In this document: piece by piece, positions 7,659-15,402 of the stretch
Position numbering within the stretch: position 1 is the first letter of the stretch
Layout of the letters: each line of letters opens with the position of its first letter
DNA from: DATEVL01 sp035281845
Lineage (GTDB): Bacteria; Chloroflexota; Anaerolineae; Anaerolineales; E44-bin32
Assembly (NCBI GenBank): GCA_035281845.1
Contig: DATEVL010000048.1
Coordinates: 1-23,368 of the forward strand
DNA: 23,368 nt
Direction: 5' to 3'
Notes under the pieces: generated by a model
Databases searched by the model: none
What the model was told of the DNA's origin: nothing
The model's input: only the letters and a program-made list of their open reading frames with translations
Translations under genes and position numbers: made by a program

Positions 7659-7744
7659 CAGAGATCCTCGGCGAGGACGATCGAAGCACTGCGCGAGAAT
7701 GAGTGAGGGGCCGCCGAGCTGTTAGCCGCATTTCGGGGGATCCG

Positions 7745-8779
7745 ATGAGTCAAACTGATCTTGCTCTGATGGGCTTCGGCAACGTCGGCCGGGCGTTGGC
7801 CCGTCTCCTCCTGGCGAAGCGCGACGAACTCAAAGAGCGCTACGGGATCGATTGGCGCGTGGTGGGCGTCGCCGGCCGTCGCGCGGGGGCCGCCATCAAC
7901 CCGCGCGGGATCGACCTCGATCGCGCGCTGGCTCTGGTCGAAGGCGGCGGATCCCTGGGTGAGCTCTCCGCCTCCCCGGCGCCGGACGGGCCGGACTTCG
8001 TGCGCGCCTGCGGCGCCCAGGTCCTGTTCGAGAACACGCCCATCAACTACGAGACCGGTCAGCCGGCCATCGACTATGTGCGCGCGGCGCTGGAGAGCGG
8101 GATGCACGCCATCACCGCCAACAAAGGTCCGGTCGTCCACGCCTACCGCGAATTGCGCGACCTGGCACGCGCCCGAGGCAAGCGCTTCTACTTCGAGGCG
8201 GCCGTGATGGACGGCGCTCCGCTCTTCTCCTTGTGGCGCGCCGCCTTGCCGGGCGCCCGGCTGATCTCGTTCCGCGGGATCCTCAACAGCACGACGAACC
8301 TGATTCTGACCCTGATGGAATCCGGGCAGACTTTCGACGAGGCGGTCGCCCAGGCGCAGTCGATCGGGGTGGCCGAGACCGACCCCAGCGGCGACATCCT
8401 GGGGTGGGACGCGGCCGTCAAAGTGGCAGCGCTATGCACCGTGTTGATGGACGTCCCGCTCAAGCCGCAGCAGGTCGAGCGGCAGGGGATCGAAAGCATG
8501 ACGCCGGCCTTGCTGCGCGAAGCTCGCGAGGAGGAGCGACGTTGGAAGTTGGTCTGTCAGGCCGAGCACGGCGCGGGCGGCCTGCGAGCCAGCGTGGCAC
8601 CCGAGCGACTCTCTTCCGACGACCCGTTGTATGCCGTCATGGGCACCTCTTCGTCGATCACGTTTGTCACCGACGTCTTGGGGCCTCTGACGGTCACCGA
8701 GGACAGCACCGGGCCGGAGACGACCGCCTATGGCCTGCTGGCGGATTTCATCAATGCCGTGGGGGCTTCCTCGCCCTAG
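7745..8779 (+). CDS. hom: Homoserine dehydrogenase, short form without ACT domain
   Basis: Homoserine dehydrogenase reduces aspartate semialdehyde to homoserine with NAD(P)H, feeding threonine, methionine and isoleucine synthesis. The 344-residue product has an N-terminal Rossmann motif GFGNVG at 10-15, the ITANKGPVV segment with Lys127, ILNSTTN at 179-185 and the signature AETDPSGDILGWDAAVK with Lys226. The C-terminal end GPLTVTEDSTGPETTAYGLLAD fits the family. There is no C-terminal ACT domain, so threonine feedback through ACT is not expected. ATG 7745 follows a GGGGGA site; the frame runs upstream to 7703 but without homology. It faces the two-component genes convergently. A related homoserine-dehydrogenase-like oxidoreductase cannot be excluded. 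Confidence 0.87.
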   Translation: MSQTDLALMGFGNVGRALARLLLAKRDELKERYGIDWRVVGVAGRRAGAAINPRGIDLDRALALVEGGGSLGELSASPAPDGPDFVRACGAQVLFENTPINYETGQPAIDYVRAALESGMHAITANKGPVVHAYRELRDLARARGKRFYFEAAVMDGAPLFSLWRAALPGARLISFRGILNSTTNLILTLMESGQTFDEAVAQAQSIGVAETDPSGDILGWDAAVKVAALCTVLMDVPLKPQQVERQGIESMTPALLREAREEERRWKLVCQAEHGAGGLRASVAPERLSSDDPLYAVMGTSSSITFVTDVLGPLTVTEDSTGPETTAYGLLADFINAVGASSP

Positions 8780-8870
8780 CAGCGGCGCAAATCCCCGGCT
8801 TCCATTGGCGTGAGAGGCGCAAGGATGGGCGCGGCAACACCGCCACCCCGGAGGCCATCCTCAGGGGCAA

Positions 8871-9815
8871 TCAGATTCCCTTCTCCGCCGGCGCGAGGGG
8901 GAGCCGGACGGTGACCACCGTACCTCTCCCCACCCGACTCCGAACGTCCACGTCGCCATCGTGCATCCTGACAATGCGGCGCACCAACGAGAGGCCAAGC
9001 CCGCTGCCATCGACACCTTTGGCGGCCTCCCCCCGATACAGTTCTTCGAAGACATGCCCGATCTCCTCCTCCGGTATGCCGGACCCGGTATCGGCGACCT
9101 CGACTACGGCCATGTTCCCGTCATCCGTCGCTCGGACCTCGACCTGACCCCCGGCATCACTGAATTTGAGCGCGTTGTCCAAGAGATTGCGAAAGGCGAT
9201 GATGAGCAGATCCCGGTCGCCCATGACCGTTCCAACGGGCCAGGGCGCCTGCTGGAAGTTCACCCCGACGACCCGTTTGCCTTCGCCCAAGGCATTGAGG
9301 GCAAGCGCCCTGGCCTCCGCCAGGGCGGGGCCGATGCCGACTGGTGCCCGTTCCAGTTCGGCCGCATCGAGCTCGCTTAGGGATCGCAGGTCCTCCGCCA
9401 ACTTCTGCAGTCGATGAACCTGTTGTGCAACGCGTTCCAAGGATTGAGACTGCTCGCCGGTCAGGGTTCGGTCTTGCTGAAGATTCGCCACTCCCAGGCG
9501 CATGATGGTCAGGGGGTTCTTGAGCTCGTGGTCTAGCCGGCCAAGAAACCGCCGGCCTGCCTCCTCTTGACGTTCTCGCTCATCCTCTCGCGAGTGGTCA
9601 ACGAGGCGCTTCATGCGCCACCACACCCCGACAGCCCCCATCAGCAGCAAACCCATCAAGAGACCAACCCTGGAGAGGAGGCCCACCAGGTCCATTCGAT
9701 ACGTGCCGACGAGCAGGTAGTTGGCCAGCCAGCCCTGCTGGGAGGCGAGGGCCAGCCCTAAGACGGCGGCTATCGGCGCCAGCGCCGTCAGGAGAAGCGC
9801 AGGCCGGCCCCTCAC
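8871..9815 (-). CDS. Membrane sensor histidine kinase
   Basis: A 314-residue two-component sensor kinase. Two hydrophobic helices lie at about 7-25 and 45-66, enclosing only about 20 residues, so there is no real extracellular sensing domain. No clear HAMP domain follows. The HisKA H-box is RRFLGRLDHELKNPL with phospho-acceptor His96. The N-box FRNLLDNALKFS contains Asn214, the G1 box is DTGSGIPEEE (242-251), and the G2 box GSGLGLSLVRRI (270-281). GTG start at 9815 overlaps the stop of the upstream response regulator by four bases (GTGA), so the pair is co-translated. The signal is unknown; the short loop suggests membrane or intramembrane sensing, as in BceS-like kinases, but this is inference. 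Confidence 0.93.
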   Translation of the reverse strand: MRGRPALLLTALAPIAAVLGLALASQQGWLANYLLVGTYRMDLVGLLSRVGLLMGLLLMGAVGVWWRMKRLVDHSREDERERQEEAGRRFLGRLDHELKNPLTIMRLGVANLQQDRTLTGEQSQSLERVAQQVHRLQKLAEDLRSLSELDAAELERAPVGIGPALAEARALALNALGEGKRVVGVNFQQAPWPVGTVMGDRDLLIIAFRNLLDNALKFSDAGGQVEVRATDDGNMAVVEVADTGSGIPEEEIGHVFEELYRGEAAKGVDGSGLGLSLVRRIVRMHDGDVDVRSRVGRGTVVTVRLPLAPAEKGI

Positions 9816-10525
9816 AACCTTCCCTCCACCGGTCCGATGAAGCGGTATCCCTGACCGACGACGGTCTCGATGAAGGTCGGGTGGGCAGGGTCGTCCTGCA
9901 GGAATTTGCGCAATTCGGCCACGCGGATGTCAACCGCGCGGGTCTGGACAGGATAAGCCCATCCCCACACCTCATCCAACAGCCTTTCTCGGCCTACGAC
10001 CTCCGTCGGTTGGAGCATCAATCTTTCGAGAATCCCGAAGGCGCGCGCGGTAAGAGGCAGAACCTTGCCCGCCAGGCTAGCCTGGCGCGTCTGGCGATTT
10101 AGGCTCAGATCACCGCTGGCCAGCCGGGGGAACCCGGACAGGCCCATCGATCCTTGGCGCGTACGTCGGAGGACCGCCTCGATGCGGGCGATGAGTTCCA
10201 TCGGATCGAAGGGCTTGTTTAGGTAGTCGTCGGCGCCCTCCTGCAAACCATGGGCTCGCTCGCCCGGCGAGCCGACACGCGTGAGCAAGATGATCGGAAT
10301 CCAGTTCTGGCTGTGTCGCAGGCGTCGCAAGACCTCGCGCCCGTCCATCCCGGGCATGAGGACGTCCAGGATGATCAGGTCGGGTTGTTCATCTTCGATT
10401 CGCCGGAGTGCCTGGAGGGGATCGCCGGCCGACACGACCTGGTAGCCGGCCCGCGTCAACAACGGCGCAAGCTCGGCGATCAAGTCGGCTTCGTCGTCGA
10501 CCACCAGGAGTTTAGGTTTGCCCAT
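9812..10525 (-). CDS. OmpR/PhoB-family DNA-binding response regulator
   Basis: A 237-residue transcription regulator partnered with the overlapping histidine kinase. The receiver domain (about 4-118) has the acidic pocket Asp10/Asp11, phospho-acceptor Asp54 in LIILDVLMPGMDG, Thr82 and Lys104 in YLNKPFDP. The C-terminal winged helix (about 135-232) has the pattern LPLTARAFGILERLM, RERLLDEVWGW, TRAVDIRVAELRKFL and IETVVGQGYRFIGP of the Trans_reg_C family. ATG 10525 lies just after AAGG, a poor ribosome-binding site. The gene is divergent from the SH3b lipoprotein gene, and the shared intergenic region holds direct repeats that may be its operator. Target genes are unknown. Confidence 0.95.
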   Translation of the reverse strand: MGKPKLLVVDDEADLIAELAPLLTRAGYQVVSAGDPLQALRRIEDEQPDLIILDVLMPGMDGREVLRRLRHSQNWIPIILLTRVGSPGERAHGLQEGADDYLNKPFDPMELIARIEAVLRRTRQGSMGLSGFPRLASGDLSLNRQTRQASLAGKVLPLTARAFGILERLMLQPTEVVGRERLLDEVWGWAYPVQTRAVDIRVAELRKFLQDDPAHPTFIETVVGQGYRFIGPVEGRL

Positions 10526-10601
10526 CCTTACCGACGCGTTAGAAGCCTACACCGAAAGCAAGCGCGGAGCCAGGGACGGTCGAGTCAGGATGTATCATGT
10601 C

Positions 10602-10629
10602 TGTTACCTGGGGTTTCAGTGTTGTTACC
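10602..10629. promoter_or_regulatory. Candidate response-regulator operator (TGTTACC direct repeats)
   Basis: TGTTACC occurs at 10602-10608 and again at 10623-10629, exactly 21 bases (two helical turns) apart. A weaker copy, GGTTTCA, starts at 10612 and matches 4 of 7 bases. OmpR/PhoB regulators often bind head-to-tail repeats with 10-11-base spacing, and this lies between the divergent regulator and lipoprotein genes. No clear -35/-10 pairs were found nearby, so the assignment is speculative. Confidence 0.3.
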
Positions 10630-10701
10630 GCGGGCAACAGCCAGAGACGCTGACGATTGTATCCTGGCTTCAGCCGCGTCCGGCGGCTCGGAGCACAACC
10701 C

Positions 10702-11853
10702 GTGAGACACGAACCGAAATCCACCGATGGCTGTTTGCGAATCCTCGTGTTGAGCGTGGTCGCCGCCACCTTGGCCGCATGTGGTGAGTTCGATATCAAG
10801 GTGGACGCCTACTCCGGCGGAACCCACGTGGCCAGGTTCGACATCCAGGGGACGGCGGACATCGTGCCGCTGTTGCTGACGCTCCAGCCAACCCAGGCCA
10901 GCACGGCCGGCCCTACGCCGGAGCCCACGCCCAGGCCACTCCCGTCCGTCACACCTGAGCCAATCCCATCCTTCACCCCCCAGCCACCCCCCATCCCAAC
11001 ACTCCCTTCCCCCAACGAGGGGATCGTGCTCGAAGGCTTCGTCTATCGCACTGCGGATCCAAGCCAGGGGGTCGTGGGGGGTGTGGAGATCTACCTGGAG
11101 TACGCCGAAGATGCTGATCCCGGCCCCCAGTATCTCATCGCGGTCACAGATCGCAGCGGCTATTACATCTCCCAGCCCGTCGACATGCGCCCCGGCGAAG
11201 TCTTGACGGCGTACGCCGGAGGACCGGACAAGGTCTTCTGGCCTTTAGGGCACTCATGGGAGTACGGCGGGGGGTCGGAAAGACACCGCTTCGACTTCGT
11301 CGCCACCCAACTCGTCAGCCTTACCGGAAACGTCGTCCGCCGCTCCGACACCTCGGGAATGCCCGGTGTCGGGATCTGCGTCGACGCTGATTCCGGTCAG
11401 GGATGCGGCTATGCCCCCATCACCCACGCCGACGGACGCTATGAGGCCATCGTCGCCCTCCCGATTGGGGCCGACGTGAACGTCGCCGCCTATGCCAGGG
11501 GATTCCGATTCGAGCCGACAGGTGTGGGCTGGACAAATCTGGTCGGGGTGCATGATCATTACGCGGATTTCCTCGGCGAGCCGGGCTGTGTGGATGCACC
11601 TCGCAGCCGGGTATCCGTGGGCTCCAAGGCCCGCGTCACGTTCACCGATGGAACCCCTCTCCGGATGCGACAAGAACCGAGCGTTTCCGGCAATATCATT
11701 GCGGCTCTTTCCGAGGGATCCACTCTGACGATCCTCGAAGACCCGACCTGTGCCGATGGTTTCGCCTGGTGGAGGGTGGACACGGACGGCGGCAAGCGAG
11801 GTTGGGTGGCCGAGGCCGATTGGCGCAACTACTTCATCGAGCCAGTGGGATGA
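10702..11853 (+). CDS. SH3b-domain lipoprotein with Pro/Thr-rich linker
   Basis: A 383-residue secreted lipoprotein. A short basic N-terminus and hydrophobic stretch lead to lipobox TLAAC with the lipidated Cys at 27. A Pro/Thr-rich linker follows at about residues 65-110. Next is a carboxypeptidase-regulatory-like beta region (EGFVYRTADPSQGVVGGVEIYLE, SGYYISQPV, then a second LTGNVVRRSDTSGMPGVGICV). The end is an SH3_3-like domain from about residue 310 (GTPLRMRQEPSVSGNIIAALSEG ending GGKRGWVAEADW). It is likely anchored at the outer face of the membrane, where SH3b domains often bind cell-wall or glycan. GTG 10702 has GGAG nine bases upstream; an ATG at 10657 would bury the signal peptide. 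The gene ends where a decayed RHS gene on the other strand is cut off. Confidence 0.82.
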   Translation: MRHEPKSTDGCLRILVLSVVAATLAACGEFDIKVDAYSGGTHVARFDIQGTADIVPLLLTLQPTQASTAGPTPEPTPRPLPSVTPEPIPSFTPQPPPIPTLPSPNEGIVLEGFVYRTADPSQGVVGGVEIYLEYAEDADPGPQYLIAVTDRSGYYISQPVDMRPGEVLTAYAGGPDKVFWPLGHSWEYGGGSERHRFDFVATQLVSLTGNVVRRSDTSGMPGVGICVDADSGQGCGYAPITHADGRYEAIVALPIGADVNVAAYARGFRFEPTGVGWTNLVGVHDHYADFLGEPGCVDAPRSRVSVGSKARVTFTDGTPLRMRQEPSVSGNIIAALSEGSTLTILEDPTCADGFAWWRVDTDGGKRGWVAEADWRNYFIEPVG

Positions 11854-11854
11854 G

Positions 11855-14190
11855 GCCTGCCGCAAGGTCCACGCTGTAGTTCGTGGGCTCCCTTTCACCG
11901 TCTGCCGCAAGCGGTCTCCGAGGCCGTAATTGGAGAACCGGTACGTCGCGGCTCCCTGGACCCCGGAGTTCAGCCGGTTGGCGTGGTCGTAGGTGTAGGT
12001 CGAGACGCCGTCGCTGAGAAGGTTGCCGTTGTTGTCCCACGTGTAGGTCACGCCACCGACAGAGGTCAGCCGATTGGCGATGTCGTAGGAGTAGTTCATT
12101 GTGCCGGCGTTGGAGACCTCAGAGAGCCGGTTCCCCACGGCGTCGTAAGTGTAGTGGAAGTACGTGCCATTGGTGTAATCGGCGGCTGTCAGCCGGTAGA
12201 GCGGGTCATAGGTGTAAATGATCAGGACCCCGCCCGGCGGAGGCGGTGGGGTGGGGGTGCTTGGGAGTGTCGGGCTCGGCATCAGCGAGGCGGTGGGGGT
12301 GAATGTGGCGGTGAACGTCGCCGTGAACGTGTCCGTGGCTGTCGCCGTGGCGGTGTCGGTCGGCGTGTTGGTGGCGGTGTACGTCGCCATGTCGGTGGGC
12401 GTTGGAGTTGGTGGGGCGGTGAGGGTGTACAGCTCGGCGTACAGGTCCGGGCTGCCGTTGCGGTTGTCGGTGTAGGCGATCAGGAGGTCGTCGCCGGCCC
12501 CCTTCTTTCCCATCGTGACCCAGGTTTGGTTACTGGTGCCGGATTCCAGGACGAACGGGCCATCCTGGAGCGAGCCATCGGCGCCGACGTGGCGGCCGTA
12601 CGCATCCCATCCGGCGCGTTTGTCGGCCCAGACGACGACATAGGTGAGCGCCGATATGTGGTAGGCGATGGCCGGTCCGTAGGGGGCACTCGTCTGTGCG
12701 TCGACCCCGATGGCTCCCCCGAGAAGCGTTCCGTCGCTGGCGATGCGCCTGACCATCACCTCCTCGGGGCCGCCGCCGGTGCTCTCCCGCCATGTGACAA
12801 GATACTGGTCCTGGCCAGCGTTGTAGGCGAGGTCCGGGGCATTCGAGTTGGTCGGGGCGCTGTAGATCGTGAAAGGGGTCCCCACAAGGGAGCCGGCTGA
12901 GGAAACGGCCTGGCCGCAGATGGCGAACTGGTTGGGGAATTCGTCGCACATGTAGACGACCATGTACGTCCCGGCGCTGTTGTGGTTCACCGCCGGGGCA
13001 AGCTGATGCCCCAAGCCATTGTTGACCACCAGGTAGCCGCCAAGGAGCGAACCTGTTGTTGAGACGCGCTGACCTCGGATCTGATTGTCGCCTCCAACGT
13101 AGTGCTGCTAGGCCACCAAGAACTCGCCGCTGACGGGATTGTAGTCCACCGAAGGGCTCACATTGGCGTCACTGCCGGCGGAGATGTTGAACCAGGTTCC
13201 GAGGAGGGCCCCATCGGGGGCGATCAACTGGCCGACGATGAAGGAGCCATCCGTCCAGGCGACAAGATAGACGCCAGCGCCATAGGCCACGGAGGGATCC
13301 TGCTGGTCGCCGCCACCGACGAACACAGGGATCGCCGAGCCGGTTGGCTGGCCCCCGGCCGTTACCCGTCGCGCCTGGATGTCAAACTGCCCGTTCCAGG
13401 TTCTCCAGACGGCCAGGTATTCCTGGCTGTCCTGGTTGTAGGCGATGGCCGACTGCTCGTCGTTGGTGGCCGGGTCGGTGGCGATCGCTACCGACGGGCC
13501 GGACGTGCCGATGCTGAGAGGCACCGGCCCTCCTCCCGAGGACTTCGCCGGCTGGAGCACGGATGGAGGAGCAGGCGTAGGAGACGCCGCAAAGTGCGGC
13601 GACGCCGTGATTGTCGGTGTTCTCGAGGGCGTCAGGCTGCGATAAGGCCCTGAAGGGCTCCGCGTTGGAGTGCGAGGCGGCGTCAGCGTCCATGTGGGCG
13701 TCGGCGTTGACGCTGAGGCCCTGGACCTGGGGGCGTGGAAGAATGGAGCCGCGAGAATCCTCACGCCGGGTGAGGTCCTGACCATATAGACCGGCGGCGG
13801 CAGGATGAGCGCGCCGTTCGGGGTGTTCATCCGATTCTGGGCAGTGGCCGCGCTGCCGCTGGTGTAGTTCGCCTGGCCGAGCACGCCCGTGGCGTTCTCC
13901 CCGTTGGTAATGGCAGTCACGTCGTAGACGGTCACGTGGTGATTGTTCGTGTCCGACACGTACAGAGTGTGGGTCTGCGGGTCATTAGAGACCCCCTGAG
14001 GGTTCTTCATCCCGTTCTGGGTCGTCGCCGAAGTCGCCGTCGTGAAGGAGGACTGGCCGAGGACGTTGATGGCGTTCTCGCCATTCGTAATGGCGACCAA
14101 GTCGAAGACCATCACGCGGTGGTTGTTCGTGTCCGCAACGACGGCCTGCGGGTGGATCTCGTCCGCCTGGGCGCCGTCGCCGGTCTCGAC
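11855..14190 (-). pseudogene. Decayed NHL / beta-propeller / RHS-repeat surface protein
   Basis: One minus-strand frame runs from about 14190 to 11893, broken only by an amber codon at 13108-13110. Order of parts: NHL-like units with VADTNNHRVMVFDL and ITNGENA..VLGQ (to about 13800); a Pro/Thr linker (about 13740-13560); repeated blades of the YLVTWRES..RRIASDGTLLGG type (about 13560-12430); a Thr/Pro linker (12420-12240); YD/RHS repeats (YTYDPLYRLTAADY, YDAVGNRLSEV, about 12230-11893). The amber sits where other blades have Trp (LVAW). After GLGDRLRQTVKG the RHS reading continues one frame over (PTNYSVDLAAGL), implying a one-base loss in the GGG at 11890-11892. The homology stops at about 11858, at the lipoprotein's end. 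The 5' end also lacks a start. No RHS toxin tip remains. Confidence 0.8.
12240..12420 (-). repeat. Thr/Ala/Pro-coding minisatellite inside the RHS pseudogene
   Basis: On the minus strand this encodes TATYTATNTPTDTATATATD-type sequence and then a Pro run. On the plus strand it shows GTGGCGGTG, GTGAACGTC and GTGTCCGTG words at 6- and 12-base periods. It is a flexible linker between the beta-propeller and the RHS repeats, and a site prone to length change. Confidence 0.55.
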
Positions 14191-14294
14191 TCAGGCACGT
14201 TGGGCTCGATGTATTTCGACGCCCTCGAGTCGCGTCGGGAGACACATATCGGGCCCCCGTAGCCGCCGTATCTCCAGCGAGCCGGAGTTCCCAC

Positions 14295-14324
14295 TTGACT
14301 TCGACCCGTCACCTATGCTACCTT
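14295..14324 (+). promoter_or_regulatory. Candidate promoter of the ABC-operon leader
   Basis: TTGACT (14295-14300) is followed after 18 bases by TACCTT (14319-14324), which is preceded by TGC, an extended -10 feature. Transcription would start near 14331, just ahead of the ribosome-binding site of a 31-codon ORF. The -10 is weak; an overlapping TATGCT at 14314-14319 is an alternative. Confidence 0.35.
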
Positions 14325-14347
14325 TGCCCCGTTCACGGAGCAGCTTG

Positions 14348-14443
14348 ATGAAGATCTCCTTCGCCATCCTCACGAACCCCGCCCGCACGACGACACCCGT
14401 CGGCGGGGGGTTCGTTCCTTCTTGGAGTTCGCCTGTAGGCTGA
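14348..14443 (+). CDS. Putative 31-residue leader peptide
   Basis: A small ORF beginning MKISFAILTNPART and ending SWSSPVG, preceded by GGAG (14337-14340) at seven-base spacing. Its coding sequence contains a stable hairpin (14372-14380 with 14407-14415). It ends at a TGA that lies in a smaller CCTGT/ACAGG hairpin (14432-14436 and 14443-14447). A perfect intrinsic terminator follows 26 bases later and then the ABC ATPase gene. The layout is that of a translated attenuator leader. No codon bias toward one amino acid is striking, so the signal might be a ribosome-stalling ligand. It may also be a chance ORF. Confidence 0.35.
   Translation: MKISFAILTNPARTTTPVGGGFVPSWSSPVG
14372..14415 (+). promoter_or_regulatory. 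Leader hairpin 1 with possible antiterminator segment
   Basis: ACGAACCCC (14372-14380) pairs perfectly with GGGGTTCGT (14407-14415), and GCC (14381-14383) can add GGC (14402-14404). The bases CGCCCGC at 14380-14386 are identical to the terminator's 3' arm core (14487-14493) and could instead pair with its 5' arm core GCGGGCG (14472-14478), preventing termination. In GC-rich DNA a seven-base match can arise by chance. Confidence 0.4.
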
Positions 14444-14469
14444 CAGGACTGACATTTCTTCGGACCTGG

Positions 14470-14502
14470 CCGCGGGCGCCCTCCAGCGCCCGCGGTTTTT
14501 TT
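14470..14502 (+). terminator. Intrinsic terminator upstream of the ABC operon
   Basis: CCGCGGGCGC (14470-14479) and GCGCCCGCGG (14486-14495) form a perfect 10-bp GC stem with loop CCTCCA, followed directly by seven Ts (14496-14502). It is the clearest terminator in the window. It points toward the ABC transporter only 40 bases before its ATG, with no large gene upstream on the plus strand, which suggests attenuation rather than a normal gene end. Confidence 0.85.
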
Positions 14503-14541
14503 ATCCGTCCTACCAGGTGGGACGTGGAAGAGGTCGATCAC

Positions 14542-15357
14542 ATGGACGAGGTGGCGGTACGGACACACCAGGTCACCAAGTATTTCGGGCCCTCCCGGCC
14601 AGGGCGGACGGACGGCAACCGCCGCGTGGCCGCCGTGCGCAAGGTGTCCTTCGACGTCGGCCGTGGCGAGATATTCGGTGTCTTGGGGCCGAACGGGTCT
14701 GGCAAGTCGACGTTGATCCGCCTGATGGCCACCCTGCTGCTACCCGACGAAGGCCAGGTGTTGGTCTTCGGCCACGATGCCGTGCGCGAGGCGATGACCG
14801 TCCGCCGGCTGATCAACCGGGTGTCGGTCGAGGCGGCCTTCTTCAAGAAGCTCTCGCCGATGGAGAACCTGCTCTACGGCGCCCGGCTGTACGGGCTCGA
14901 CGCGGCTCAGGCCCGGCGCGAGATTCACCAGATTCTGGACCGCCTCGGCCTGCAGAAGGCCTCGATCGGCAAGCCGATGGAGGAGATGTCGCGCGGCATG
15001 CAGCAGAAAGTGGCCATCGCCCGGGCGCTGCTCAGCCGCCCGGCCGTACTGCTGCTCGACGAACCCACCACCGGCCTCGACCCGCGCTCGAAGCTGGAGG
15101 TCCAGGCCGCGGTGCACGAGTTGCGCCAGGAACACGGGACGACGATCCTGTTGACCACGCACGACATGGCGGAGGCGGACGGGTTGTGCGATCGGCTGGC
15201 GATTCTCGACGGGGGACGGCTGGCGGCGCTCGATACGCCGCTCGCCCTGAAGCGGCAGGTGTCGTCGCGGAATGGGCACGAGACGAGCCTGGAGGACGTC
15301 TTCTTGAGCCTGACCGGGAAGGTGTTCGAAGACGCGGACGAGGCGCTACAGATGTAG
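14542..15357 (+). CDS. ABC transporter ATP-binding protein (ABC-2 / NatA-DrrA type)
   Basis: A 271-residue ATPase subunit working with the following permease, likely an exporter of a drug, lipid or polysaccharide. Walker A is GPNGSGKST (about residues 51-59), the Q-loop region follows at RVSVEAAFF, and the signature is degenerate, MSRGMQQK, instead of LSGGQ. Walker B with D-loop is VLLLDEPTTGLDP, and the H-loop is TTHDMAEAD. The end SLEDVFLSLTGK is typical of DrrA/CcmA-like ATPases. ATG 14542 has AGAGG eight bases upstream; GTG 14524 is an alternative. The gene follows a terminator-bearing leader, and its stop lies in a 28-bp palindrome shared with the permease leader. It heads a four-gene run. 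Confidence 0.93.
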   Translation: MDEVAVRTHQVTKYFGPSRPGRTDGNRRVAAVRKVSFDVGRGEIFGVLGPNGSGKSTLIRLMATLLLPDEGQVLVFGHDAVREAMTVRRLINRVSVEAAFFKKLSPMENLLYGARLYGLDAAQARREIHQILDRLGLQKASIGKPMEEMSRGMQQKVAIARALLSRPAVLLLDEPTTGLDPRSKLEVQAAVHELRQEHGTTILLTTHDMAEADGLCDRLAILDGGRLAALDTPLALKRQVSSRNGHETSLEDVFLSLTGKVFEDADEALQM

Positions 15358-15381
15358 GGGCACGGCGTGCCGTGCCCCTAC
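15354..15381. repeat. Palindrome spanning the ATPase stop codon
   Basis: GTAGGGGCACGGC (15354-15366) and its perfect complement (15369-15381) flank a two-base centre. The TAG stop (15355-15357) is built into the left arm. It separates the ATPase and permease genes and ends ten bases before the permease's ribosome-binding site. Confidence 0.75.
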
Positions 15382-15390
15382 GATGCCCTC

Positions 15391-15397
15391 GAGGAGG
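15391..15397 (+). promoter_or_regulatory. Strong Shine-Dalgarno of the permease gene
   Basis: GAGGAGG five bases before ATG 15403 fixes that start over the GTG at 15367, which lies inside the palindrome. Confidence 0.7.
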
Positions 15398-15402
15398 TAA
15401 AC

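Noticed and set aside
8233..9147. 304-residue plus-strand ORF spanning the homoserine dehydrogenase and histidine kinase genes
   Set aside because: It overlaps two well-supported genes and its translation is Arg-rich without motifs.
11983..12900. 305-residue plus-strand Val/Gly/Arg-rich ORF
   Set aside because: Antisense shadow of the Thr/Pro linker and beta-propeller of the RHS pseudogene.
14191..14568. 125-residue minus-strand ORF upstream of the RHS pseudogene
   Set aside because: It shares the pseudogene's frame but shows no NHL or other motif and crosses the plus-strand leader and terminator; probably chance.
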